64,000 nucleotides of DNA from the NCBI RefSeq assembly GCF_019597925.1, contig NZ_CP080442.1, forward strand, positions 3,425,501-3,489,500, in the 5' to 3' direction. The notes beneath the pieces are model-generated. The model was not told the origin of the DNA. It saw nothing but the letters and a program-made list of their open reading frames with translations, and ran no database searches. Position 1 is the first letter of the stretch. The number at the start of each line of letters is the position of its first letter. This DNA comes from [Clostridium] scindens (GTDB lineage Bacteria > Bacillota > Clostridia > Lachnospirales > Lachnospiraceae). Made by a program: the position numbers and the translations under genes. Shown here piece by piece: positions 47,839 through 57,029 of this stretch.

Positions 47839-48009
47839 ATGTTTAGAATAAAAAAAGAGCAGATTGAATATGAGAATAAGTCTTTACGACTGCCGACAGA
47901 TTTAATCAGGCAGGTGCAGGAACTTGCGGATAAAAATGAAATATCTTTTAATAAACTGGCGATTCAATGTATCGAGTATGCTTTGGAGCATATGGAAGAA
48001 GAAAAATAA
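47839..48009 (+). CDS. 56-residue ribbon-helix-helix protein
   Basis: ATG follows AAAAGGAGATGTGTC. The reading ENKSLRLPTDLIRQVQELAD, then KNEISFNKLAIQCIEYALEH, fits the Arc/CopG fold: a strand followed by two helices. It is the only small plus-strand gene here and is closed by a terminator. It is likely a DNA-binding dimer; target unknown, perhaps the divergent SGNH operon. Confidence 0.72.
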   Translation: MFRIKKEQIEYENKSLRLPTDLIRQVQELADKNEISFNKLAIQCIEYALEHMEEEK

Positions 48010-48043
48010 AGGAGATTGGATATATATAATCCAAGCAACAAAA

Positions 48044-48104
48044 CAATAAAAAAGGGCTGCTGCTTAGTAGATATTCATCTACTTTTGCAACAGCCTTTTT
48101 ATAG
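48044..48104. terminator. Terminator after the ribbon-helix-helix gene
   Basis: Arms AAAAAGGGCTGCTGC and GCAACAGCCTTTTT with an inner stem AGTAGAT/ATCTACT; T tracts on both strands serve the pseudogene as well. Confidence 0.75.
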
Positions 48105-48138
48105 AGATATGTCTATTTTATATACTATTTAAAAACCT

Positions 48139-48964
48139 TTACAATCCATATTGCCGATACATCATGTCCCGGTAAGCCTTATCCTCGCTCACCTTCCTGA
48201 TATCGTCTATCCTGTCCTCGCGCAGCAGTTTCCCAATCAAGGCAAATAATCGCTTTTCCTCCTTCTGTACCTCCTTCTCTACTTCCACCGCCATTTCTTT
48301 TTTTACTCTCTTTACTTCCTTTTGTACTTCTCTCTCCACATCTCTCTTCAAATCCTCCGCATATAGTTCCCTTAATGCATCGCACATCTTCCTCGCCTCC
48401 TCCATCGTCTTTTGGTTTGCCCTTGTGATCAGGTCCATGGCTTAATATCATCTGGATGGGGATCACGTCATTTTTCAGGCAGTAGATTCCATCTACTGTC
48501 TTTTCAGCCTCTATCCCCCGCTCCTCTCTCAGGCTCCTTAGCATTTCCCGGGGATAATGGCTGCATACGAAGCTAATCGTAATCTCGCTCATCCTGATCT
48601 CATGGATCTTCTCCGTATCCGACTGATAAAAGCATGCATAGCCATAGACCTTGTAAAAATCATTAATACTCAGATGGTCTTCCGGGCTTTTATACTCGAT
48701 CAGATTATACTTTCTGAATATCCTGCCGATATTCTTTTTTACCGGCCTGTCCTCTATTTTTTTAACGATCAGAGTGTCAATACGCATGGGCTTTTTACTG
48801 AGTTCATACTCTGGATAGAATTCCAGAAACTCCGCTTCTTCCTTCAATTCTATCTGCAGGGCCGCGCAGAAACCCGGATGCCACTGAAGAATCTTGCCCC
48901 GCGAGTCACTTCTGCTTAAGGCCTGTACCGTGGGCTGCCCGGATGGGCAGTTCTTATCTGTCAT
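48139..48964 (-). pseudogene. PD-(D/E)XK nuclease-transposase family gene, broken
   Basis: From ATG 48964 (TGGAGGTACAG) the frame gives SRGKILQWHPGFCAALQIEL, IGRIFRKYNLIEYKSPEDHL (the ExK core) and SFVCSHYPREMLRSLREERG to IPIQMILS. It then runs out of frame into low-complexity sequence. The true C-terminus (DLITRANQKTMEEARKMCDA ... LIGKLLREDRIDDIRKVSED) is found in another frame from 48438. The segment of about 40 residues usual between the two parts of this family is absent, so a deletion has joined and shifted the halves. These Rpn-like proteins are common in Lachnospiraceae. Confidence 0.75.
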
Positions 48965-49201
48965 CTGTACCTCCATTATATTTAATTTTTGTCGGGTCCG
49001 CAAGTTCCTTAAAGGTATAAATTCAGTCGGAATCCTGCATAAGCATCACCACGCTTCTGCTAGAAAATTTCAAATCGGAATGTTCCTGACGAACGTCAGA
49101 TAGGAATGATTAGATTTGTAGAATTAATGTATCACATATTTTCATGAAACACAATTTATTTTTATAATTTCATAAAAGCACGCGGTCCGTGAACGCATTA
49201 A

Positions 49202-49240
49202 AAATGGGAACAGAGCAGTCACCTGCCCTGTTCCCATATA
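49202..49240 (-). terminator. Terminator of the 55.1-49.2 kb sugar operon
   Basis: Stem ATGGGAACAGGGCAG/CTGCTCTGTTCCCAT with TTTTAATG on the minus strand. Confidence 0.88.
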
Positions 49241-49254
49241 TGCATCTTCGCTTT

Positions 49255-50187
49255 TTATCCGATCTTTTGAATCTCTATCTTCTCATACAAAGATTCCATA
49301 TCTTCCTTTACAAAATACCCGGTCTCCTCGCGCATTGCCGCTGCTGCGGATATGGCGCTTGCCTTCCTCAAGGTATCTTCAATCCCAAGCCCCTCGCTGA
49401 ATCCAAGGGCAAAGCCTGCAATCATAGAATCCCCGCAGCCAACCGTATTAACCGCGTCGATCTTAGGCACGACGGCCCGGTAAACACCGTCTTCGCATAC
49501 GCACAGCGCGCCGTCCCCTCCCAGAGAGATGACCACCACTTCGATGCCTCTTCCATGAAGTTCTTTGGCTGCCTCGATGATCTCTTCGATCTGGCTGCAG
49601 TCTTTGCCGGTCAGCATCCGTATCTCATCGATGTTCGGCTTGATCATGGTCGGGCATGCCTCAATCCCGCGTTCTAGCAATTTTCCGCTGGTATCAAGAA
49701 TCACCTTTTTTCCGGCATCCTTTGCAATCTTGATCAGGTGCTGGTAGGTATCGCCCTCCAGCCCCTTTGGCACGCTTCCTGACATGGTTACCACGTCCGC
49801 GTCTGCCACAAGACCGGAGAAATGTTCCAGGAATCCCGCAAACTCCTCTTCCGTCACCTGGAATCCAGGCTCCAGGAACTCCGTCTGTACCTGGTTCTTT
49901 TCATCCCAGATATTGATGCAGGAGCGGCTCTCCGCATCCAGACGGTAGAATGCGCTCTCTACCTGGAAGTCTTTCAGGGACTCCGTGATATAATCGCCGG
50001 CATGGCCGCCCACGAACCCGGTGGCAACCACTCTCGCCCCGGCGATCGCCGCGGGCTTGGAGACATTAAGCCCTTTCCCTCCCGGCGTATAGGCGCACTC
50101 CTTTATGCGGTTGACCTCGCCTACCCGGAATTCTTCTACTACATAACGCTTATCAATGGCTGCGTTTAACGTAACTGTAAGTATCAT
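49255..50187 (-). CDS. 1-phosphofructokinase/tagatose-6-P kinase family
   Basis: 310 residues behind GTAGGAGGTTGCC. Starts ILTVTLNAAIDKRYVVEEFR; then CAYTPGGKGLNVSKPAAIAG and VNTVGCGDSMIAGFALGFSE, the hexose-phosphate kinase (LacC/FruK) signatures with catalytic Asp in GCGD. It likely makes the bisphosphate for the class II aldolase of the same operon (tagatose-6-P or a related ketose-P). Substrate inferred from the GatD-like neighbour. Confidence 0.9.
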   Translation of the reverse strand: MILTVTLNAAIDKRYVVEEFRVGEVNRIKECAYTPGGKGLNVSKPAAIAGARVVATGFVGGHAGDYITESLKDFQVESAFYRLDAESRSCINIWDEKNQVQTEFLEPGFQVTEEEFAGFLEHFSGLVADADVVTMSGSVPKGLEGDTYQHLIKIAKDAGKKVILDTSGKLLERGIEACPTMIKPNIDEIRMLTGKDCSQIEEIIEAAKELHGRGIEVVVISLGGDGALCVCEDGVYRAVVPKIDAVNTVGCGDSMIAGFALGFSEGLGIEDTLRKASAISAAAAMREETGYFVKEDMESLYEKIEIQKIG

Positions 50188-50196
50188 GGCAACCTC

Positions 50197-51246
50197 CTAC
50201 TCTTCATTCACAAGCAATACTTTACCCTTCACAAGCCCAGGCGTCTTGAACATCTGGAAAGCTTCCTGCGCCTGGCTCATAGGCATCTTCTTATAGATGA
50301 AGCCCGGATCAAATTTCAACTGTCCGGTTGCAAAATAGTGGGCCGTAAGCTCCCATTCCTTACCCGGGAACGGTGAACTGTAAGACATCCAGGAACCCGT
50401 CAGTTTAAATTCCTTGCGGTTCATATTCTCCCACATCGCTGGCGTGAAAGTAAGATCTACATGAGGTGTTCCGATAAAGCATACATGCGCCTTGTTGGCT
50501 GCCAGTTCAAATGCCATATGCATGGTTGGAACCTGGCCTGCCGTCTCGAATACATACGCATAGCCCTTGCCCTTGGTAATCGCAAGCGCCTGCTCCATAT
50601 AGGATTCCTTCGTAGTATTGATGACTTCATCCGCCCCAAGCCTTAAGGCCAGGTCCAGCCGCTCGTCGCTGATATCGAATACGACTACTTTCTTGGCGCC
50701 GAAGATCTTAGTCCACTGCATGGTGAACATTCCGATGGTTCCTCCGCCAAGCACGGCCACATATTCGCCGCCCTTGTAATCATTCTGGATCACGCCATGG
50801 AGCGCGACCGTAGATGGCTCGAACATTGCTCCCTGCTCATAGGATACAGATTCATCGAATACTACCGCATTCTGCTCCGGGATCACCACATAGTCCGCAT
50901 TGCTGCCCTGCTGCCTGGAACCGATGAAACTGTAATGCTTGCAGAGAGAGAAGTTTCCATTCTGGCAGTCATCACATTTCATGCAGGGAAGCAGCGGCGC
51001 GCCTGACACTCTGTCTCCTACCTTTACCTTGGTCACGCCTTCGCCCACTTCTACGACATCTCCGGAAAATTCATGTCCCAGCACGATCGGGTAGAAGTGT
51101 ACCCCATTATGAAGAACCCTGGGGATATCAGATCCACAGATGCCAGAGGCCTTTACCTTGACCTTTACCATTCCCGGCCCTGCCTGCGGCTCCTCATAAT
51201 CCAGATACTGCACGTCCTCATTTGCACATACGACTGCTGCTTTCAT
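50197..51246 (-). CDS. Zinc-dependent polyol (galactitol-1-P-like) dehydrogenase
   Basis: 349 residues behind AAAGGGGAAGAATAGAA. Medium-chain alcohol dehydrogenase: catalytic zinc ligands in KASGICGSDIPRV and GHEFSGDVVEV, structural zinc cysteines in LPCMKCDDCQNGNFSLC, and NAD-binding EYVAVLGGGTIGMFTMQWTK. Closest in layout to galactitol-1-phosphate 5-dehydrogenase, giving tagatose-6-phosphate, consistent with the kinase and aldolase beside it. Confidence 0.88.
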   Translation of the reverse strand: MKAAVVCANEDVQYLDYEEPQAGPGMVKVKVKASGICGSDIPRVLHNGVHFYPIVLGHEFSGDVVEVGEGVTKVKVGDRVSGAPLLPCMKCDDCQNGNFSLCKHYSFIGSRQQGSNADYVVIPEQNAVVFDESVSYEQGAMFEPSTVALHGVIQNDYKGGEYVAVLGGGTIGMFTMQWTKIFGAKKVVVFDISDERLDLALRLGADEVINTTKESYMEQALAITKGKGYAYVFETAGQVPTMHMAFELAANKAHVCFIGTPHVDLTFTPAMWENMNRKEFKLTGSWMSYSSPFPGKEWELTAHYFATGQLKFDPGFIYKKMPMSQAQEAFQMFKTPGLVKGKVLLVNEE

Positions 51247-51248
51247 TT

Positions 51249-52769
51249 CTATTCTTCCCCTTTCTGTCTCATCAGATCTTTTAAATTCTCATACAGTTTC
51301 AAATATACTTTATAATTCTTGTCATAGGCTGCCCACACATCCGGATTCGGCTCATGATGCCGCTTTATGACTACCGTCCGATCCACCGCTTCTTCAAAAT
51401 CCTTATACATGCCTACGCCTACGCCAGCCAGGATGACTGCTCCCAGCGTGGTGGCAGTATCGGAAGAAGGAACGATGATTTTCTTGCCCGTTACATCCGA
51501 CTTCATCTGTGTCCACAGAAGAGAGTTCGCAGAGCCGCCCATAGAGCGCAACTCGCTGACCGTGGCCCCGGCTTCCAATGCCACGTCCAGGTTGTGTCTT
51601 AAGGATAAGGCTACGCCTTCCATGGCCGCTCTTACAAAATGTCCCTTTGTCTTGCTAAAGTCCAGCCCGTAATAGACGCCCTTGGCATATGGATCCCAGA
51701 TGGGCGAACGTTCGCCTGACATGTAGGGAAGGAATACCAATCCGTCGCTTCCCGGCGCCACCTTTTCCGCCAGTTCATTAAAAAGATCCAGGGAACTCTT
51801 TCCCAGTTCTTTTCCCTTCACCCTCTCGTAATCGGCAAATTCGTGTTCCAGCCAGCGCATAACGCCGCCTCCGCCTACAGTTCCTCCCTGCAGTATCCAC
51901 TGTCCAGGCGCCGCATGGTAACTTAGGATCAGGCGCTTGTCTGCCTTATAGGTATCCATGCAGATGCTCATTCCGCCTGCCTGGCCTCCCTGCTCCTGGG
52001 TCTCCCCCGGATGGATGACTCCGGCTCCTAACGTGCCGCATGCCGCGTCCAGAGCTCCCGCGACTACAGGAATCCCCTCTATCAGCCCGCATTCTTCGGC
52101 CGCCTGCTTCGTCACCGTTCCGACTACGGCATGGCTTGCGTAGATCTCCGGCAGGATATCCGGATTGATTCCCAGTTCCTTGCACATATCCATGTCCCAT
52201 TCGCCGGTCCGCATACGGAAGCAATGGTGCCCATATCCCTGGGATAATTCCTGGGTCACCTCTCCGGTCAGCTTGAATGCGATATAACTGTTGGACTGCA
52301 GGATCTTATCCATCTTCTTATATACATCCGGAAGGTTCCTCTGATACCAGAGAATCTTTGGCGTCGTATAGGATGGCTTGAACGGATTGCCGCACACTTC
52401 GAAGATACGGTCCTCCCCGATGCGCGCGCCTACTTCTTCGCAGATATCCGCTGCCCTGGTATCCATCCAGATGGGCGTATTCGCCAGTACATTTCCTTCT
52501 TTATCAATCGGTATGGCAGACCAGCTCTGCCCGTCAATCCCGATTCCGGCAATCTCGCCGGGGCGGATCCCACCTTTTTCAAGCGCCCTTTTTACAGCGC
52601 CGCACACGGCCTGCCACCATTCTTCCGGATTCTGCTCTGCCCATCCGGGATGGGGATAATAAACCTTATAATCGCCGCTGGCGCTGGCCTTTACCTGGCC
52701 GTCCTCATCAAATATCGCAATCTTGCATGCACTAGTCCCAATATCAATTCCTAATAAATACTGATTCAT
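51249..52769 (-). CDS. xylB: Xylulokinase-type FGGY kinase
   Basis: 506 residues from the ATG at 52769 (NQYLLGIDIGTSACKIAIFD); ribosome sites are weak for this and the ATG 12 bases earlier. FGGY features: IAGIGIDGQSWSAIPIDKEG, GTLGAGVIHPGETQEQGGQA, LVFLPYMSGERSPIWDPYAK and ELRSMGGSANSLLWTQMKSD. Phosphorylates a ketopentose such as D-xylulose, though FGGY substrates vary. Lies two bases before the dehydrogenase and overlaps nothing of note. Confidence 0.88.
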   Translation of the reverse strand: MNQYLLGIDIGTSACKIAIFDEDGQVKASASGDYKVYYPHPGWAEQNPEEWWQAVCGAVKRALEKGGIRPGEIAGIGIDGQSWSAIPIDKEGNVLANTPIWMDTRAADICEEVGARIGEDRIFEVCGNPFKPSYTTPKILWYQRNLPDVYKKMDKILQSNSYIAFKLTGEVTQELSQGYGHHCFRMRTGEWDMDMCKELGINPDILPEIYASHAVVGTVTKQAAEECGLIEGIPVVAGALDAACGTLGAGVIHPGETQEQGGQAGGMSICMDTYKADKRLILSYHAAPGQWILQGGTVGGGGVMRWLEHEFADYERVKGKELGKSSLDLFNELAEKVAPGSDGLVFLPYMSGERSPIWDPYAKGVYYGLDFSKTKGHFVRAAMEGVALSLRHNLDVALEAGATVSELRSMGGSANSLLWTQMKSDVTGKKIIVPSSDTATTLGAVILAGVGVGMYKDFEEAVDRTVVIKRHHEPNPDVWAAYDKNYKVYLKLYENLKDLMRQKGEE

Positions 52770-52786
52770 AGCACCACTCATTCTTT

Positions 52787-53638
52787 CTAATATGCTTTCC
52801 CGTCGCATCCGCATACCTTCATGCGGCCTTTGACGAGTTCTTTTACAGCCTCGATCCCAACCACGCCAAGTTTCTTCGGGTCAAACGTCTCCGGCTTCTC
52901 CTGGATCAGCTTCTTTCCAGCGTCTGTATAGGCTACGCGCAGTTCTGTGGCAAAATTCACCTTGCACATGCCTCTCTGCACGCATTCCCTTACGTCCTCG
53001 TCGCTCAAGCCGGAAGCTCCGTGGAGCACCAGCGGAACAGACACTACTTCTTTTACCTTGGATACGCGTTCCTTATCCAGTACCGGCGTGCCGGCGTAGA
53101 ATCCGTGCGCTGTCCCGATGGCGATCGCCAGAGAGGATACGCCCGTTCTTTCAACGAATTCTCTTGCTTCTTCCGGATCCGTATTGGTATCGGCCTCTGC
53201 TTCCAGGTCATCTTCCTTGCCGCCCACTTTTCCAAGTTCCGCTTCCACCGGAATTCCGATAGCCTTTGCCACATCTACCACTTTTTTCGTATCTGCAATA
53301 TTATTTTCAAAATCTTCATGGGACCCGTCGATCATTACGGATGTATATCCCACCTTCATTGCCTGAACGGCAAGTTCAAAACTATTTCCATGATCCAGAT
53401 GCAGGCATACCGGCACAGATGCCTTCTTAGCCTCTGCGGCTACCATGGCAAAATAGGTCTCCAGAGTGCCATACTTAACGGTTGATGGCGTCGTCTGAAG
53501 CATCACCGGCGCTTTCATCTCTTCCGCCGCCTGGATGACTGCCTTTACCATCTCCATATTCTCTACATTAAAGGCACCTACCGCATAGCCGCCTTTCTGG
53601 GCATCGAGTAACATTTGTTCTGAAGTAACTAATGACAT
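52787..53638 (-). CDS. Class II aldolase (ketose bisphosphate)
   Basis: 283 residues behind AAAAGGAGAGAAAAGA. Motifs VPVCLHLDHGNSFELAVQAM, VEAELGKVGGKEDDLEAEAD, IAIGTAHGFYAGTPVLDKER and LVLHGASGLSDEDVRECVQR. The 'VGGKEDDLEAEAD' loop is like tagatose-bisphosphate aldolases (GatY/KbaY). Fourth class II aldolase in this window and the one grouped with GatD-like and LacC-like genes. Confidence 0.9.
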   Translation of the reverse strand: MSLVTSEQMLLDAQKGGYAVGAFNVENMEMVKAVIQAAEEMKAPVMLQTTPSTVKYGTLETYFAMVAAEAKKASVPVCLHLDHGNSFELAVQAMKVGYTSVMIDGSHEDFENNIADTKKVVDVAKAIGIPVEAELGKVGGKEDDLEAEADTNTDPEEAREFVERTGVSSLAIAIGTAHGFYAGTPVLDKERVSKVKEVVSVPLVLHGASGLSDEDVRECVQRGMCKVNFATELRVAYTDAGKKLIQEKPETFDPKKLGVVGIEAVKELVKGRMKVCGCDGKAY

Positions 53639-53666
53639 TCTTTTCTCTCCTTTTCTTTGATCCTTT

Positions 53667-54440
53667 TTATGATTCTTTTCCAGGATAGATGCATTCTACC
53701 CTGTACTTCTCAAATTCCTGCATCCACTTGGCTCCCGGCTTCTTATCCGTAACGATCTTGGTAATCTGAGACCAGTCTGCCACCTTGGTAAATGCAGTCT
53801 CTCCAAACTTGGTATGGTCCGCGACCAGGATTCTTTCCTTGGCAGACTTAAGCATCATCCGCTTGCTGTTGGCGTCGTGCTCATCTGAATCTGTCATCCC
53901 AGTTTCCAAGTCCAGGCCTTTGCAGGATATGATCGCCTTATCCACATGGTAAGAACGGATCATGGCATCCGTATGGGGGCCAACCAGGGCAAAAGACTTC
54001 TCTCTGGATATCCCTCCGGTAGAAATGACGTTCCATTCCGGCATATCGAATAGTTCTACGATAATCTCCACCGAGTTGGTGATCACCGTAAGCTTCTTCA
54101 TCTCTTTCAACGCCTTAGCTATGTATACGTCCGTGGAACTGGCATCCAGCATCAGCGCCTCGCCGTCCCTTACCATTCCCGCGATCAGCCGGGCTATCTT
54201 TTCCTTTTCGACAATCTTCTGATTCTTCCTGATATTAAATGGAAGATCAAAAATACTGTGTTCATTTAAGACTGCTCCGCCATAACTCTTGATGACCAGC
54301 CCATCATTCTCCAGTTTCTCCAGATCTCTTCGGATCGTCTCCTCAGACACCTGATAGATTACGCTCAACTCGCTGACTACGACTCTTTTCTCTGCCTGGA
54401 GGCGTTCCAATATATCATTCCGTCTTTCTATCGCAAGCAT
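53667..54440 (-). CDS. DeoR-family transcriptional regulator
   Basis: 257 residues from ATG 54440 (AGAGGTGTTGGAG upstream; a GTG nine bases before is less likely). HTH: KRVVVSELSVIYQVSEETIR, RDLEKLENDGLVIKSYGGAV; sensor domain with ALMLDASSTDVYIAKALKEM and NVISTGGISREKSFALVGPH. Second gene of the operon it probably controls. Confidence 0.9.
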   Translation of the reverse strand: MLAIERRNDILERLQAEKRVVVSELSVIYQVSEETIRRDLEKLENDGLVIKSYGGAVLNEHSIFDLPFNIRKNQKIVEKEKIARLIAGMVRDGEALMLDASSTDVYIAKALKEMKKLTVITNSVEIIVELFDMPEWNVISTGGISREKSFALVGPHTDAMIRSYHVDKAIISCKGLDLETGMTDSDEHDANSKRMMLKSAKERILVADHTKFGETAFTKVADWSQITKIVTDKKPGAKWMQEFEKYRVECIYPGKES

Positions 54441-54473
54441 CTCCAACACCTCTCATTTCTCATCCGGCCGCTT

Positions 54474-55148
54474 TTAGAGCATGTCTGCCGGATGTCTTCC
54501 TGTCAGCCCATACTGGCGTCTCATTCCGTAAAGCCTCTTCACCTGCTCGTCCGTCAGTTCCTTCGGTCCTCCCAGCATCTTCGCCTGATACAAAAGACGC
54601 GCATAGAACTCCAGGGACTCCATCTTATGGTAGGCTCCCATAAGGGAATCTGCGTAACTTAAAGCGCCATGGTTTTCAAGCAGTACCGCATCATAGTAAG
54701 GAAGATATTCTGATACCGCATCTGGAATCTCCATGGTAGACGGAGTTCCATACTTCGCAAGCGGAACTGTCCCAAGCGAAAGCACAGCTTCCGGCATAAT
54801 CGGCTCCGTAAGCGGAAGTCCGCAGACCGCAAATGTGGTAGCGTACATCGGATGGGCATGCACGACCGCCTTTACATCCTCGCGCTCCTTATATACGCGC
54901 ATATGCATCTTAATCTCGGATGAAGGCTTGAACCCTTCGTTTGCCTCAATCACGTTTCCCTCTGCATCTACCTTGCATATGTATTCCGGCGTCATGAATC
55001 CTTTGCTCACTCCTGTAGGCGTGCACAGGAATTCATTATCGCTCAGCTTCACAGAGAAGTTGCCGTCGTTTGCCGCAACCATGCCGCGATTGTAGACCCT
55101 TTTTCCAATCTCGCACATCTCAATCTTGATATCCATTTCACTCTGCAT
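54474..55148 (-). CDS. Class II aldolase/adducin family (FucA/AraD-like)
   Basis: 224 residues from ATG 55148 behind AAGGAGGATTTGGTT. Zinc ligands in SSEIKMHMRVYKEREDVKAV then VHAHPMYATTF (HxH) and YDAVLLENHGALSYADSLMG. The start RGMVAANDGNFSVKLSDNEF, TPTGVSKGFMTPEYICKVDA is typical of L-fuculose-1-P aldolase and related enzymes. First gene of the operon. It would cut a ketose-1-phosphate made by an FGGY kinase. Confidence 0.9.
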   Translation of the reverse strand: MQSEMDIKIEMCEIGKRVYNRGMVAANDGNFSVKLSDNEFLCTPTGVSKGFMTPEYICKVDAEGNVIEANEGFKPSSEIKMHMRVYKEREDVKAVVHAHPMYATTFAVCGLPLTEPIMPEAVLSLGTVPLAKYGTPSTMEIPDAVSEYLPYYDAVLLENHGALSYADSLMGAYHKMESLEFYARLLYQAKMLGGPKELTDEQVKRLYGMRRQYGLTGRHPADML

Positions 55149-55201
55149 AACCAAATCCTCCTTAATTTATGACCATTTTGTTTCCTGTCGTTTCTAAGTT
55201 G

Positions 55202-55230
55202 ATAGTAGCACACAATCCAATATAATTCAA
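55202..55230 (-). promoter_or_regulatory. Promoter of the FucA-like operon
   Basis: Minus-strand TTGAAT, 17 bases, TACTAT, about 55 bases before the gene. Confidence 0.7.
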
Positions 55231-55358
55231 CTATTTTATATGTGGTTTTATGTTGTTTTTCGTTAATTTTGTAACATATGCAGATTTGCATAGACCATTT
55301 TCCCGGGCCTTGCGGAAAGCCTATACATTTCGCATGGATTCGGAATCGTTTGCAGCAA

Positions 55359-55429
55359 AAAACGCTGCCACAGGATAACGGAAGACTTGCTTATTGTCAA
55401 TCCTATATCCTGCGGCAGCGTTTTGCCTT
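55359..55429 (-). terminator. Terminator of the 58-55.4 kb genes
   Basis: Arms AAAACGCTGCCGCAGGATA and TATCCTGTGGCAGCGTTTT followed by TTTGC on the minus strand, just after the FGGY kinase stop. Confidence 0.85.
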
Positions 55430-55447
55430 AGTTTTTAACTATGCCAA

Positions 55448-56986
55448 CTATCTCTGTACCTTCGTCAGTTCCTTCATATCATCCTTCAGATGATTGTAGA
55501 TGCTCTTGTAGAGTTTGAAGTATTCGTTGTATTTCTTGTGGTTTTCTTCGTTTGGCATGATCTTGTCATCCAGAACCTGCCATTTCTTTACCTCTTCATA
55601 TGTAAGGATGCCGGTTCCGATTCCCGCCAGCATGACATCTCCCATGTTCGCCTCTACATCGTAGATCGGGCAAACCACAGGATAGCCTGTCACATCCGCG
55701 AATATCTGTCGCCATACCTTTGACTTGGTAACGCCTCCGGCGATCAGGATATACTCTCCAAGATCCTCTCCGGTGGCTTCCATCGCATCGCGCAGGCAGT
55801 ATGCTACTGCTTCCAGGAATGCGCGGTAGATATGCCCCTTCGTATGGGTCAGGGATAATCCCACGATCGTTCCTTTTGCGTCAGAATCCCACACCGGGCT
55901 TCTCTCACCCATAAAATATGGCAGTACCACAAGGCCTTCGCTTCCTGCCGGAATCTCTTCTGCCTGGCCATTCAGTATATCATAGACGCTTGGCCCGCCG
56001 TTCTTCTGGTTCTCGATCTCCCACTGGCACAGCGTATTGCGGAACCATTTGATGATGGCGCCTGCCGTATTGCCTCCCGCAAAGTAGTAGGAAAGGTTCT
56101 TGGCATCATACAGGTATGGCCATATGATCAATCCTTTTCCCTTTACCGGCTTATCCGAGATCAGGGCCGCGCACATGGATGTGCCGATGGCAGCCGCATA
56201 CACGCCGGCATCAAACACGCCCAGGCCAATATTGGCTGCTCCGCAGTCGATACCGCTGGCGATGACCGGAAGGCCTTCCCATAATCCCAGTTCTTCTGCC
56301 ATCTCTTTCTTGATTCCGCCCACAATATCCGTGGACTCTACAATCCGCTGCGGCATCATGGAACTTGGAATTCCCATAGCATCCAGCAGTTCCTCGGACC
56401 AGGTGCGGGTATTCATATCAAAGATTCCGCCGATATTTCCCGCAGACGAGTAGTCGATGGCAATCTCTCCCGTAAGTTTATAGATTACATAATCATTTGG
56501 AGGAAGGAAAAGTTTCGTCTTTGCCCAGTTCTCCGGCTCGTGGTTCTTCATCCACAGAATCTTCGTATATCCATAGTATGGGTCTGCTCCGTTGTGGGTG
56601 ATCTCAAGAAGCTTCTCCTCGCCGATGTTCTTTAGCACCCAGTCTGTCTCTTCCTGCGCGCGCCTGTCCATCCAGATCATGCATGGACGGATCGGCTTCA
56701 TCTCCTCATCCAGCGGAATTCCGGAACCTCCGTACAGGCCGCTGATGGCAATTCCCTTAATGTCTTCTTTGGCTACTCCATGCTCATTTACGGCTTTCTC
56801 CACCGTCTTTCTGATGGACTCTTTTGTGGCCTCGTACCAGACATCCGGCCACTGCTCTGCCCAGAGCGGCTTTGGCGTCAGCACGTCATACTCTTCCAGA
56901 TCCTGCGAAATCAATTTTCCTTCTGTGTTCATCAGTATCGTCTTTGTCCCTGATGTTCCAATGTCCGTTCCCAGTAAATACTTCAT
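55448..56986 (-). CDS. FGGY-family carbohydrate kinase
   Basis: 512 residues behind GGAGGAGAAAAA. Opening KYLLGTDIGTSGTKTILMNT; body with IKGIAISGLYGGSGIPLDEE, VVLPYFMGERSPVWDSDAKG and YILIAGGVTKSKVWRQIFAD. Nearest to xylulokinase by layout; the exact sugar is open. 'GLYGGSG' differs from the GQ(M/S) motif usual at the substrate loop of xylulokinases, so the substrate may be unusual. Last gene before the terminator. Confidence 0.88.
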   Translation of the reverse strand: MKYLLGTDIGTSGTKTILMNTEGKLISQDLEEYDVLTPKPLWAEQWPDVWYEATKESIRKTVEKAVNEHGVAKEDIKGIAISGLYGGSGIPLDEEMKPIRPCMIWMDRRAQEETDWVLKNIGEEKLLEITHNGADPYYGYTKILWMKNHEPENWAKTKLFLPPNDYVIYKLTGEIAIDYSSAGNIGGIFDMNTRTWSEELLDAMGIPSSMMPQRIVESTDIVGGIKKEMAEELGLWEGLPVIASGIDCGAANIGLGVFDAGVYAAAIGTSMCAALISDKPVKGKGLIIWPYLYDAKNLSYYFAGGNTAGAIIKWFRNTLCQWEIENQKNGGPSVYDILNGQAEEIPAGSEGLVVLPYFMGERSPVWDSDAKGTIVGLSLTHTKGHIYRAFLEAVAYCLRDAMEATGEDLGEYILIAGGVTKSKVWRQIFADVTGYPVVCPIYDVEANMGDVMLAGIGTGILTYEEVKKWQVLDDKIMPNEENHKKYNEYFKLYKSIYNHLKDDMKELTKVQR

Positions 56987-57029
56987 TTTTTCTCCTCCTT
57001 AATCTGAATACCAATTCCATCTTGCCTGA

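Noticed and set aside
48179..48470. Gly/Arg/Glu-rich C-terminal half of the 274-codon frame as a true protein end
   Set aside because: It is the out-of-frame reading of the conserved C-terminus found in the 48139-48438 frame.
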